A DNA stretch of 64,000 nt, taken from positions 5,795,501-5,859,500 of the forward strand of contig CAMRHE010000077.1 in assembly GCA_947044405.1 (NCBI GenBank), written 5' to 3'. The notes below the pieces were generated by a model. It searched no databases and was not told the DNA's origin. It saw only the letters and a list, made by a program, of their open reading frames with translations. The DNA comes from Leptodactylus fallax (lineage: Eukaryota; Chordata; Amphibia; Anura; Leptodactylidae). Position 1 is the stretch's first letter; the number at the start of each line of letters is the position of its first letter. Made by a program: the position numbers and the translations under genes. Positions 27,949-39,367 of this stretch are shown here, piece by piece.

Positions 27949-28224
27949 TAAAGGGGGCTAAGCCACGAAAATTATTTCTAATTAAATTGGGGGGTTCCAA
28001 CCACTGAGACCCCCACCAATCTTGAGAATAGTGGTCGCAGATGCTACCCTGCTCTATTCATTTCTGTGGAAGTGCCAGAAACAGTCAAGTGCTGTGCTTC
28101 AGCTATTTCTGGTGCACCCATTGCAATGAATGGAAAAGGGGCACATCTGCATCCACTGCTACATTCTCAATGCCCCTGTTCTCAGGACAGAGGATAGATA
28201 ATTTTCATGGCATAACCCTTTTAA
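27949..28224. repeat. TTAA-bounded palindromic element
   Basis: It starts TTAAAGGGGGCTAAGCC and ends CATAACCCTTTTAA. The interior pairs CCAATCTTGAGAATAG with CATTCTCAATGCCCC only imperfectly. Non-coding. Confidence 0.6.
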
Positions 28225-28922
28225 ATCTAATCACAGTGAACAAGAGTCTGTCAGCAATGCATGTGCATGGGATATTTTATGCCCTTCACATTCAGCACTC
28301 CACATGTAGTAATGACTATGGAGTCTGCAGCATTTGATGCAGATTCTGTACTGTATGGATCAGCTTCATTTAATTATATTGGAGATAATCCATATGCGCA
28401 TCTGCATGATTTCCAGTTTTAGCTGTGGATTTCTCATTAGACTGTTCTGTACATTATGGATTTGTCTTTTGCAAATTGTGACCATGAACATATAAACATA
28501 CCCTAAAGCTCAACCCCTCTAAAGTCCTAAAATGCTAAATCCATCATTGCCAGAGGTTGAGGATTTAGTATTACAATCTATTCTAGGACTATAATACCAC
28601 AGTCCAACATATTTGTTTTATATTCTCATTTATGTGCAATACATTAGATACTTGAAATGATCATGGGAATGCTATGAAGAATCACTGTATGCAGTTTGTA
28701 TGAAGAATTGCTAAAACATATGAACCACTTCAACTATTTTGGTTGCTAACAGATAAAGAAAACCAGATGTCTATTATATATTAAAAATACAGTATATTAT
28801 GTATTGGACTGTCTCGGTGAAAGACGGAAATGACACACAAATGGAAACTGTATAAATTCTATTTCTGAGATAATATATCTATGTTGTGCAAAGATAAAAG
28901 ATGTTCTATGTGATGAATGAAT

Positions 28923-28928
28923 AATAAA
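28923..28928 (+). terminator. Candidate UNC80 polyadenylation signal
   Basis: AATAAA lies in an A/T-rich context (GAATAATAAATATTTTATT) and is followed within about 30 bases by a GT-rich stretch (TTAGTGTTGTCATGTAG). If used, the UNC80 3' UTR would be about 4.3 kb and would include the Tc1 element. It is inferred from motif and position only. Confidence 0.35.
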
Positions 28929-30407
28929 TATTTTATTTTAAAACCTTAGTGTTGTCATGTAGTATATGTTACTTTATGATACTTGGAACAGGAAAAGGCA
29001 ACATAATCCTATGAATTTGCAAGAACTGCACATTGCCTGACTGGAGAACACACACCCTATACTGTAACAATCCTATTACCACCCATATCAATATTATTTG
29101 TTACACCAGCTCTGTTTAATGCTGGACAGTTCCAGAGCTCATATTTATCAAGTCATAGTTACTGTCTATTCGTAGGTGGCCACCCTGCTTTACCTGTGCT
29201 GTAAGATATGAATATTTGCTTTCATCTTTAGAAATAGGTAACACAAAAGAGACCCATGGGTCATATTGTAGGAGTGTCACTGCTTGGCATCAGCTCCATG
29301 TTTGACTATACCACTCCTTTATGTGCACAAGTATGGTACAGTATGCTGACTGAAAATAAAAATCGGAAAATAGTTACAGGTTCTCGCAGTATACTAAATA
29401 TACAAATACAAGGTATGGCCTCTGCTCTATCCCTACTATTGGAGACAACGGTATTATATCTGTCCTTCTTCTCTAGACTAATAATTGCAGGATGAGATAA
29501 AAGTATGCAGGTTCTGGTCTTGATGATTGAAAAATACACTTTATGGTTAAAAAATATTTCTTATGGTCTTTTTGACCCTTCAAGCTAGGATAGGAAAGAA
29601 CAGGGACAGATGAGAGGTAAAGATGGAGGATCTATTTTCTATCCCTCACATTTACTGTAGCACTGTTCTCAGTTTTCTTTATTTTTCCTCCATTGATTGA
29701 TAAATTTTATGAGCTCTACAACTTTCAATACTATTGTTTCATACGGGTGTGTTGTGGATGCAATGGTGCACAGACTGCCAGAGCGCAAAACCAGCAGTGG
29801 TAAGAGCCATGCCAGGCTGTCAGTATCTGTATATATGCCACCAGCTCCACTCTATAGTTGGGATTGACCAATTTGAATGACTAGTAGGAACAGGCTCAGA
29901 CTGGCCCACACAGTGAACAGGTCAATCCCCCGATGGGCCCTTGATCTAGGTGGACCCCCAGTTCACCCTGGCATGGCGCAGTACACTCATTGTACTTCAT
30001 ATTATATGTCATTATAATATTCTGGACAGATTATTTAAGAAACTACCAATTTTTTATATACAGTAGACAGTACATCTAGGTGCAGAATCAGGCCAACTAG
30101 TATCCTTCTGCATTGGGTCCCATATTCTAAATCACACTGCAGGGGACCCAGTAACCAGTCATCCTGCAGAACTTTGCTGCTGCCTGAGCCCTGATGTTGC
30201 GTGGGCACTTATTCCTGGCTCACAAAAGGGCCATACTTTAAGGCAAGAGCCAGGCAGCAGACTACTGACTGGACCCCAGGACGTCTAAAGCAAAGTATAG
30301 GCAGCAAGCAACTTCTGGAAAAAAAGAATTATGTTAGCAACGTTTTAGAAATTTGCAAACAAATGTCTGATAATATTTGCACATAGGTGTATAGTGGGCC
30401 CCCAAAA

Positions 30408-30994
30408 TTAAAGAGATTCTATCATTGGGAAACCCATTTTTCACTAATACCACGTCAGAATAGCCTTTAGAATGACTATTCTTCTCCTACCTTTATTTTT
30501 CTGCTCTGTGCAGCCGTTTATGAGAATTTTTTGTTTTCCTCTATATGAAAATGAGTCTTCAGAAAGCACAGGGGACGTCCCCTGTGCTCAAAGAAGATGC
30601 TCTTCCGAAGATCCAGCGCTGCCTCTCTCTTCTTCTCCTGACACCTCTCCGCCACGTCAACATGCTCAAACAGAGCCGACTGTGCATGTCCAGTCGGCCA
30701 TTTTCATGTGGATTTGAATCCCTAACAGAGACTCGGTGGCTGATGACGCGGCAGAGAGGCGTCAGCAGAAGAAGAGAGACGCGGCACTGGATCCTCGGAA
30801 GAGCGTCTTCTTTGAGCACAGGGAACGTCCCCTGTGCTTTCTGAAGACTCAGTTGCATAAAGAAGAAAAACGAAAATTCTCAGAAACGGCTGCGCGGAGC
30901 AGAAAAATAAAGGTAGGAGAAGAATAGCTTTCTAAAGACTATTCCAACGTGGTGTTAGTGAAAAACGGGTTTCACAATGACAGAATTCCTTTAA
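30408..30994. repeat. Large TTAA-bounded hairpin element, about 587 bp
   Basis: It starts TTAAAGAGATTCTATCATTG and ends TGACAGAATTCCTTTAA. The two arms are near-mirror images: the + frame at 30545-30844 and the - frame at 30559-30858 encode almost the same 99 residues. Arm landmarks are GCACAGGGGACGTCCCCTGT and, at the right, GCACAGGGAACGTCCCCTGT. A palindrome explains the paired frames; no protein is implied. Confidence 0.85.
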
Positions 30995-31817
30995 TTTTAC
31001 TGGTACCCCAGTCTGACTCTGAATAGGAATCTGGTGTTGCAGAGGCTTGGCTGCTGCTAGGCAGCACCATCCTATTTTTCTAAGGGAACCATTGAGCATC
31101 CAATACGTTGTGTATTATTTACTTCTACGTGGTCAGTGACAGCTAAACTTCTCTGGATCTCTCATATACAGGGTGCACTGTATCCACTGTAACATGCTAG
31201 ATAGATACGAAAGGATGCTACTGCACATCTCTATGTATAAACATTCACATACCACAAAACATTCAGCACAAACCTGATTCATGGCCCTCTCACAATGCCA
31301 TAGGCACTGTACACCAGGACTCAGGCATGCCCCCAGCGCACCATTTAGTTCATTTGCATAAAGAAATAAAAACTTTACCTCTAGAAATTGACATATCGCC
31401 GAAGTACAGGAAAGTTATGTTTAAAAAGCTTATCTATTGTCTACAAGCCCCTGCTGGTATCTTTATATGGACAAATCTGCAGGTAAACTTGAAAGTTAAC
31501 TCAAATTCATGGGTCTGGGGTGGGGTGAAATAAAAATAGAAATGATTCTCAGCTACCCCAGTCCTCAGTTCAGAAGGCACATCCTCCATTTCCTCTGGAC
31601 CTCAAATTGCTAGGGCTGAAAGTATGGGGCTCAGGTGACTTCTGTGGCCCATCACTGGTCTCAATGGTCACATGTTAGGTACCAGTGACATATAAATAGT
31701 GATGTTATTGGTCACCTAATCCCCTGCAGTTATTGGCTGAATCAAGAGAAGCAAGCAAACGTCTAGGAGATGGCCGTTTCGCGCTTAGCGTTTCCTCTGG
31801 CCCAATTATACCTGTGT

Positions 31818-31866
31818 GTGTATATATATATATATAGTATATGTGTATATAGTATATGTCATATAT

Positions 31867-31901
<35 letters not shown>
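31818..31901. repeat. TA-rich microsatellite
   Basis: Alternating TA with GTATATGT and AGATAT interruptions, just upstream of the 30-bp array. Confidence 0.9.
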
Positions 31902-31904
<3 letters not shown>

Positions 31905-31906
31905 TA

Positions 31907-32510
31907 CACAGTGGGGCACTAATGGGCACTATTGGTGAATGGAGGCCAAGCATTAAGAAGTTACCATTACTGCAAGAGGGGCATTAAGGGGGCACATTCA
32001 CTGTGCGGGAACCACTAAGGAAGCACCATTACAGAATGGGGCACCAATGGGGATCATTACTGAGTGTGGGTAATAAGGAGACACCATTACTGAGTGAAGG
32101 GTACTAAGGGGCACCATTACTGAGTGAGGAAACTGAGAGAGAACCATTACTACGTGAGGAAACTGAGCGAGAACCATTACTACGTGAGGAAACTGAGCGA
32201 GAACCATTACTACGTGAGGAAACTGAGAGAGAACCATTACTACGTGAGGAAACTGAGGGAGAGCCATTACTACGTGAGGAAACTGAGAGAGAACCATTAC
32301 TACGTGAGGAAACTGAGCGAGAACCATTACTACGTGAGGAAACTGAGAGAGAACCATTACTACGTGAGGAAACTGAGCGAGAACCATTACTACGTGAGGA
32401 AACTGAGCGAGAACCATTACTACGTGAGGAAACTGAGAGAGAACCATTACTACGTGAGGAAACTGAGGGAGAGCCATTACTACGTGAGGAAAATGAGGGG
32501 CACTATATAA
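31907..32510. repeat. Minisatellite, 30-bp unit, with degenerate flank
   Basis: From about 32124 to 32490 the array is regular, with unit GAGGAAACTGAGAGAGAACC plus ATTACTACGT, about 12 copies. The only common variation is at one position (AGAGAGAA, AGCGAGAA or AGGGAGAG). Upstream copies (31907-32123) are diverged, with GGGGCACCATTACTGAGTG. Because 30 is divisible by 3 and no stop is present, both strands stay open through the array. Confidence 0.95.
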
Positions 32511-32818
32511 AAAGTTATGGGTATCAGAATATGGTGAGAAAACATTTTTATTCAACGTTTAGGTGTTAAAACATAACAAAACCCAATTCTAAATCTGGTA
32601 TTGGCTTAATCATAACGACCGTGAATATACAGGTAACGTCACATTGGCTGCACAGTGAACGCCGTAAAAACAAAACCCATAAGAAAATGGTGCACATGTA
32701 GTTATACTCTAACTCTCCCCCATTCAGAACTATTTTGCAGCTTCCCAGTATGTTTTACACTGCAAAAAGTTTTACTCTTTCAGAGCTTTAGTACTGCTCC
32801 TGTAGCAGATACCTAAGT

Positions 32819-32881
32819 GTGTATGTATATATAGATAGATAGATAAATAAATATATATCTATATATATATAGATATATATA
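32819..32881. repeat. TATA/GATA microsatellite
   Basis: Runs of GTATAT, GATA, AAATA and TATATA, about 260 bp before the RPE start codon. Confidence 0.9.
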
Positions 32882-33007
32882 CTCAGTCCTACAAGGTATT
32901 CTCCCATTCACTCCCTATTAGGTAGACAGCCAGCGAGCAGCCACAGCTTTATGAACGCACACTCCAGGGTAAATATAATCCCTTCATGTGACGTACATCT
33001 GAATATT

Positions 33008-33087
33008 GCATCACGGGTAATGTAGTTCTCAGCCGCACGTTGTGTTCGCACCACGCAGGACGCTGAGACTACAGCTCCCACAATCCT
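33008..33087 (+). promoter_or_regulatory. RPE core promoter with paired ZNF143/STAF-like sites
   Basis: Two copies of the ACTACAnnTCCCA-type ZNF143 (STAF) motif lie just upstream of the RPE start: in reverse orientation at 33008-33027 (AACTACATTACCCGTGATGC) and forward at 33068-33087 (ACTACAGCTCCCACAATCCT). The stretch is richer in CpG than its surroundings. This pattern is known from TATA-less housekeeping promoters. Site identity is by motif only. Confidence 0.5.
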
Positions 33088-33143
33088 CTGCGGTCACCGG
33101 GGACACGTGGGGTTGCTCTTGCGGTAGTAGCCACATTCTCATC

Positions 33144-33266
33144 ATGTCGTCTGGTTGCAAGATCGGTCCGTCCATTCTGAACAGTGACCTGGCCCGCCTG
33201 GCTGCGGAATGTGACCGCATGCTGCAAAGCGGGGGCCGACTACCTGCACCTGGATGTCATGGACGG
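33144..33266 (+). CDS. RPE: RPE coding exon 1, with one-base frameshift
   Basis: It starts MSSGCKIGPSILNSDLARLA, which matches the RPE N-terminus. The donor is GACGG|GTGAGG. After codon 29 the run GGGGG at 33231-33235 is one base too long. Removing one G gives ADYLHLDVMDG, which carries metal and active-site residues H35 and D37 and enters exon 2 in the right phase. As written, the frame shifts and reads past the donor. The exon is 123 nt where 122 is needed. The cause is a sequencing or assembly indel, or a real allele; the rest of the gene is intact, which favours an error. Confidence 0.95.
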
Positions 33267-34436
33267 GTGAGGGGCGGCTGTGTACTGTGCATGCTGAGGG
33301 GTAATGCGGAGAGGGCGCATGTGGAGATCGGTCATGTACTTATAGCATTGGACCAGGGGCTCAGTCCCCAGCCTGAGCCCCTGTGTGTGACTCCACCGTG
33401 ACTAATAGCCAGATCTACCTTCTAAGTCCACCCTCCTGGTATAATGCACCTCAGAGTCCTTTATGTTGTCAGACTTGTCTGCAGAGGGTCTGTATGCTTT
33501 TACACCGGTCACCCTCTCAGACATGAAGCTTTGGTCACTTGGCCATCAAGTTTTTCATTTTTCTATTCTATGGTAGGAGCCTAAAAGCTAACATAACAGC
33601 ACCAGATTTGTCACATGACGGACCCCAGACCCAATTTACTTACAATGAGGGGCATCAGGTTCTGCCCATGTGTCTGTCCATTTACCCAGAAGAATGGCGC
33701 TATACACTGCTCTACCCTTCCCTACAAAATGTGAACAGAGTCTTAGGCTGTGCTCACACTTACATTGTAGAACCTCTATCATATATTCTTGTTAAATGAT
33801 GGGTACCATGACGGTAAGACTGCGTTCACATTTGTGCTGGAAGTCTGTCCAGCACAGATCAGTCAGAAATCATCAGCTGAAAAACATGGGGAAAAGTACC
33901 CAAATAATGTTTCTATAGATGTTCCATCCAAAGGCATAATTTGAAGCTCCTGAGTCCCAGTGCAAAATCTGTACCAGGCCCCCCAAATATAGTGCATTAT
34001 ATATAGTGCTGGTGTCCTCATATTGGGAAGGGACATCTCATGGGCTCAAGTAACAGGAAGCGCCCTATGCACCTACTATTACAGATTCTACTCTGTCCTA
34101 TGGCTGACTCCATGTGGTCTTATTTCCATGTGCAGCAAGTGGTGCAGCTCTGTAGTCATGCACTAGGTGGCGCTCTATAACATTTTATTATTTGATATCC
34201 TGGTCCATTCCCTTCTAAAGTTATGGTACCTTTATACAGTAAGAAGTTTGTTGCATCCTGTATCAATGCAAGTTATGTTTATCTATACTTTATAATAAAA
34301 GAAGGGAAACTTTGGTCTCAGATGAGAATCATTCATGAAAATTTGTGTTACCTATAGACAGCAGAATAAAGCGTGTTTGCATTCAGTTGATAATTCCCCT
34401 ATAGCTGCTTACCTTGTGCAGTCATGTGTCTGTAGA

Positions 34437-37240
34437 GCAGCGGCGTAGTACAGACTATTAGACTGTATTATAAGCAGCGGTGTAGGACTATTATACATGT
34501 ATTATAAGCAGCGGTGTAGGACTATTATACATGTATTATAAGCGGTGGAGCAGTATGGACTATTAGACTGTATTATAAGCAGCGGTGTAGGACTGTTATA
34601 CATGTATTATAAGCAGCGGAGCAGTATGAACTATTAGACTGTATTATAAGCAGCGGTGTAGGACTATTATACATATATTATAAGCGGTGGAGCAGTATGG
34701 ACTATTAGACTGTATTATAAGCAGCGGTGTAGGACTATTATACATGTATTATAAGCAGCGGTGTAGGACTGTTATACATGTATTATAAGCAGCGGAGCAG
34801 TATGAACTATTAGACTGTATTATAAGCAGCGGTGTAGGACTGTTATACATGTATTATAAGCAGCGGTGTAGGACTATTATACATGTATTATAAGCAGCGG
34901 TGTAGGACTATTATACATGTATTATAAGCAGCGGTGTAGGACTATTATACATGTATTATAAGCAGCGGTGTAGGACTATTATACATATATTATAAGCGGT
35001 GGAGCAGTATGGACTATTAGACTGTATTATAAGCAGCGGTGTAGGACTATTATACATATATTATAAGCGGTGGAGCAGTATGGACTATTAGACTGTATTA
35101 TAAGCAGCGGTGTAGGACTATTAGACTGTATTATAAGCAGCGGTGTAGGACTATTATACATGTATTATAAGCAGCGGTGTAGGACTATTATACATGTATT
35201 ATAAGCGGTGGAGCAGTATGGACTATTAGACTGTATTATAAGCAGCGGTGTAGGACTGTTATACATGTATTATAAGCAGCGGAGCAGTATGAACTATTAG
35301 ACTGTATTATAAGCAGCGGTGTAGGACTATTATACATGTATTATAAGCAGCGGTGTAGGACTATTATACATATATTATAAGCGGTGGAGCAGTATGGACT
35401 ATTAGACTGTATTATAAGCAGCGGTGTAGGACTATTATACATGTATTATAAGCAGCGGTGTAGGACTATTATACATGTATTATAAGCAGCGGAGCAGTAT
35501 GAACTATTAGACTGTATTATAAGCAGCGGTGTAGGACTGTTATACATGTATTATAAGCAGTGGAGCAGTATGGACTATTAGACTGTATTATAAGCAGCGG
35601 TGTAGGACTGTTATACATGTATTATAAGCAGCGGAGCAGTATGGACTATTAGACTGTATTATAAGCAGCGGTGTAGGACTGTTATACATGTATTATAAGC
35701 AGTGGAGCAGTATGGACTATTAGACTGTATTATAAGCAGCGGTGTAGGACTATTATACATGTATTATAAGCAGTGGAGCAGTATGGACTATTAGACTGTA
35801 TTATAAGCAGCGGTGTAGGACTGTTATACATGTATTATAAGCAGTGGAGCAGTATGGACTATTAGACTGTATTATAAGCAGCGGTGTAGGACTATTATAC
35901 ATGTATTATAAGCAGTGGAGCAGTATGGACTATTAGACTGTATTATAAGCAGCGGTGTAGGACTATTATACATGTATTATAAGCAGCGGTGTAGGACTGT
36001 TATACATGTATTATAAGCAGCGGAGCAGTATGAACTATTAGACTGTATTATAAGCAGCGGTGTAGGACTGTTATACATGTATTATAAGCAGCGGTGTAGG
36101 ACTATTATACATGTATTATAAGCAGCGGTGTAGGACTATTATACATGTATTATAAGCAGCGGTGTAGGACTATTATACATGTATTATAAGCAGCGGTGTA
36201 GGACTATTATACATATATTATAAGCGGTGGAGCAGTATGGACTATTAGACTGTATTATAAGCAGCGGTGTAGGACTATTATACATATATTATAAGCGGTG
36301 GAGCAGTATGGACTATTAGACTGTATTATAAGCAGCGGTGTAGGACTATTAGACTGTATTATAAGCAGCGGTGTAGGACTATTATACATGTATTATAAGC
36401 AGCGGTGTAGGACTATTATACATGTATTATAAGCGGTGGAGCAGTATGGACTATTAGACTGTATTATAAGCAGCGGTGTAGGACTGTTATACATGTATTA
36501 TAAGCAGCGGAGCAGTATGAACTATTAGACTGTATTATAAGCAGCGGTGTAGGACTATTATACATGTATTATAAGCAGCGGTGTAGGACTATTATACATA
36601 TATTATAAGCGGTGGAGCAGTATGGACTATTAGACTGTATTATAAGCAGCGGTGTAGGACTATTATACATGTATTATAAGCAGCGGTGTAGGACTATTAT
36701 ACATGTATTATAAGCAGCGGAGCAGTATGAACTATTAGACTGTATTATAAGCAGCGGTGTAGGACTGTTATACATGTATTATAAGCAGTGGAGCAGTATG
36801 GACTATTAGACTGTATTATAAGCAGCGGTGTAGGACTGTTATACATGTATTATAAGCAGCGGAGCAGTATGGACTATTAGACTGTATTATAAGCAGCGGT
36901 GTAGGACTGTTATACATGTATTATAAGCAGTGGAGCAGTATGGACTATTAGACTGTATTATAAGCAGCGGTGTAGGACTATTATACATGTATTATAAGCA
37001 GTGGAGCAGTATGGACTATTAGACTGTATTATAAGCAGCGGTGTAGGACTGTTATACATGTATTATAAGCAGTGGAGCAGTATGGACTATTAGACTGTAT
37101 TATAAGCAGCGGTGTAGGACTATTATACATGTATTATAAGCAGTGGAGCAGTATGGACTATTAGACTGTATTATAAGCAGCGGTGTAGGACTGTTATACA
37201 TGTATTATAAGCAGCGGAGCAGTATGAACTATTAGACTGT
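34437..37240. repeat. Minisatellite of 34- and 37-bp units with higher-order structure
   Basis: Type A (34 bp) reads GTATTATAAGCAGCGG then TGTAGGACTATTATACAT. Type B (37 bp) reads GTATTATAAGCGGTGGAGCA then GTATGGACTATTAGACT. A and B occur in a non-random order, about 80 units in all. A block from about 34741 to 35968 recurs, offset by 1,228 bp, as 35969 to about 37196 with nearly every variant in the same order. It lies entirely in RPE intron 1. Confidence 0.96.
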
Positions 37241-37552
37241 GGACTCTGATCGCGGGCATTAGCTCCCGGTCTCCACTGTACATTACAGCAGAGCCTGGTA
37301 GCTATGGCGACTGCTCTGCAGCAGAGCGGCCGCCATTATCTTTACAGACCCGGCATCTGCTGTAATAGCACGGCGGCTGCCGGGAACGCCCGCAGCATCG
37401 CCCCCACTCCTGCAGCTACCGGAAGTCCCTCTGCAGGAAGTCGTCCGCAGCAGGAGTGTGGGCGATGCATGCAGACTATAAGACGCACCCCCCATTTTCC
37501 TCTCAAATTTGGGGGAGAAAAAGTACGTGTTATAGTCCGAAAAATACGGTGC
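37241..37552. repeat. GC-rich interspersed repeat fragment
   Basis: It begins right at the end of the minisatellite and ends GTTATAGTCCGAAAAATACG. The segment is CpG-rich, with several CTGCAG-rich inverted stretches (GGAAGTCCCTCTGCAGGAAG). I recall this 3' end from frog repeats, but cannot name the family. No splice signals suggest an exon. Confidence 0.5.
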
Positions 37553-37619
37553 TAGTTAGCTGCACATTACACTTTGGTTTCTTCAGCGTCTGATTTGTGT
37601 TTTATTCCTCTTGTTGCAG

Positions 37620-37699
37620 GCATTTTGTTCCTAATATCACATTTGGACATCCTGTGGTAGAATGCCTCCGAAAGCAGCTGGGGAATGACCCATTTTTCG
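37620..37699 (+). CDS. RPE: RPE coding exon 2 (80 nt)
   Basis: The acceptor is TTGTTGCAG and the donor TTCG|GTAATG. It encodes [20 protein letters not shown] and the following GNDPFF, strongly conserved in RPE. It begins on the last base of a Gly codon and ends on the first base of Asp68. Confidence 0.97.
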
Positions 37700-38860
37700 G
37701 TAATGTTTGGGATCATAATGGTTATTGATGATGTAACTTCTCCAATATCTGTACAGTTTACAGGGCAGGCCCAATAATGGTGCATTTCTGTTTAGAGGTT
37801 CTGCCACAGAGAATAGCCACAATACTGCCATAAAGTACTATAACTGCATCAGTAGGACTGAGTTCACACCAAACAAGACAATTGGCCATCTGTGGATGAT
37901 CTTTTTGGGTCACTTTCCATGACATTTTTTTAATATCAGGCTAGGCATTCACTTTTCATAATAAAACTGCCGATGAGACCAACTTAATTTTTGGAATTTG
38001 TTTCTTTGAGACAAGAATAGGAAAGTTAGTATAAACCCAGGTCCCCCTTTGCATTCTTTTAACCATTAAAGAGGACCTTTCATGTCCTCAGGCAAATTCG
38101 GTTTTATATACCGCTTTCCTGTTATGTGCCCTGGGGCTGGAGATATCGGTGCCGTTAGTTTTCTGCTCATCGTCAGAAGGGCATTCCTGATAGTCTAGCT
38201 GGGCTGTGCGGAACGCCCCCCTGACTGTATTCGTCCATAGCCCTGTACTGTCAGAGGGGACGTTCCTTACAGCCCAGCGATGACGCTGAGCTGTGAGGAA
38301 CACCCCCCCCCCCCAGTACAAGTCTATGGACGAGTACCATCAGGGAGGCCATTCCTCACAGCCCAGCTAGACTGTCAGGAACGCCCTTCAGACAGTGGGC
38401 AGAGATCAGTGCTGAGGACATGAAAGGTCCTCTTGAGGACCTGAATTCAGTGCACTGTCTGCTCTCTAGCAGTATATAATACCGTACATCTATGAGGATG
38501 TAAAGGGTCCACTTTAATGGCTAAAAGGATATCAGGTTGAATGGTCAGCCCTCACACATTTTCACGTAACCAAATCTGGCCTTTTGCCAAAAAGTTTGGA
38601 CAATCTTGGTCTAAAGGGATATTCTAGCTTTGCATAACTAAATCCTAATCTCTTTGTAATGAAAGTTTATATACTCATCATTAAGAATTCACTAATTATT
38701 CATACATTTTCACAACATAAATTCTGCCTGACATCTTTAGATCTTTTATTAGATCGTAGTCTAAACTGTCTCATATGAACAATGAAAATAAAATGGATAT
38801 TTGTAATGTTTTGTTTTTTTTATCTGTATTTTTTTCTGTATTTCTCCCCTGTATTTTCAG
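37700..38860 (+). other. RPE intron 2
   Basis: It carries one TTAA-bounded palindromic element (38066-38517) with a C-run near 38306. Otherwise it is unremarkable AT-rich sequence. Confidence 0.85.
38066..38517. repeat. TTAA-bounded palindromic element (TTAAAGAGGAC family)
   Basis: It starts TTAAAGAGGACCTTTCATG and ends GGGTCCACTTTAA. The interior pairs GAACGCCCCCCTGACTG with related GGAACGCCCTTCAGACAG and CAGCCCAGCTAGACTGTCAG. Same family as 17771-18182. Confidence 0.65.
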
Positions 38861-39000
38861 ACATGCACATGATGGTCGCTAAGCCAGAACAGTGGGTTAA
38901 ACCCATGGCAGCTGCTGGTGCCAACCAGTACACGTTCCATCTAGAAGCCACAGATAACCCTGGAGCCTTAATTAAAGAGATCCGAGAAAGTGGCATGAAG
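38861..39000 (+). CDS. RPE: RPE coding exon 3 (140 nt)
   Basis: The acceptor is GTATTTTCAG and the donor ATGAAG|GTTAGT. It encodes the MHMMVAKPEQWVKPM motif, with metal-binding His70, through NPGALIKEIRESGMK. Phase 0 at the donor. Confidence 0.97.
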
Positions 39001-39367
39001 GTTAGTATTGCTGGGACTTGTAGGTTTGTGCATATATCCTATATATTCAGTCTTCATGCTGTAGTTCTCGACTTCCCTTGGGTTTAGATAGCCGCAAAGG
39101 TTCCTTCACTATATTTTTGCAACTGCTGTAAATTTTCATCAGCCAATACTGTACTGAATGAATTTTATGAAGACCCATTCACACAGTGTGGCTCCTGAAA
39201 TACAAGCAATGTGGTAATGCTGTTAAACTGAACCTAGGGACTGATCCATCCATAACTTTTTTTTTTTATTTTTTTTATTTAGTTTTTTTGGGGGGGATGG
39301 TGCAGGAGTGGGAATGTAAGAGACAGAAGTGCATATTTGGCCCTAAATTTCCTTTTCCTTTGTATAG

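Larger units (their letters stand above)
24608..33143 (+). other. Putative UNC80 3' UTR and UNC80-RPE intergenic region
   Basis: No host coding exon was seen. The content is an intact Tc1-like element (25307-26955), a TTAA palindrome (27949-28224), a candidate polyadenylation signal near 28923, a hairpin repeat (30408-30994), TA microsatellites, the 30-bp array and, at the end, the RPE promoter. Confidence 0.6.
33267..37619 (+). other. RPE intron 1
   Basis: It contains a diverged interspersed repeat near 33938-34080 (CTCCTGAGTCCCAGTGCAAA), the 2.8-kb minisatellite (34437-37240) and a GC-rich repeat fragment (37241-37552). Confidence 0.85.

Noticed and set aside
30545..30858. Paired 99-residue frames on opposite strands
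   Set aside because: They are mirror copies created by the palindromic element, not conserved proteins.
31998..32555. 185-residue frame on the - strand and 128-residue frame on the + strand
   Set aside because: Both are products of the 30-bp array, whose length keeps every frame open. No start context, splice sites or family motif support a gene.
33042..33401. 119-residue frame over RPE exon 1 as a separate gene
   Set aside because: It is the frameshifted exon 1 reading on into intron 1. The spliced RPE model explains the sequence.
37567..37831. Reverse-strand frames over RPE exon 2
   Set aside because: Shadows of the RPE exon on the opposite strand.
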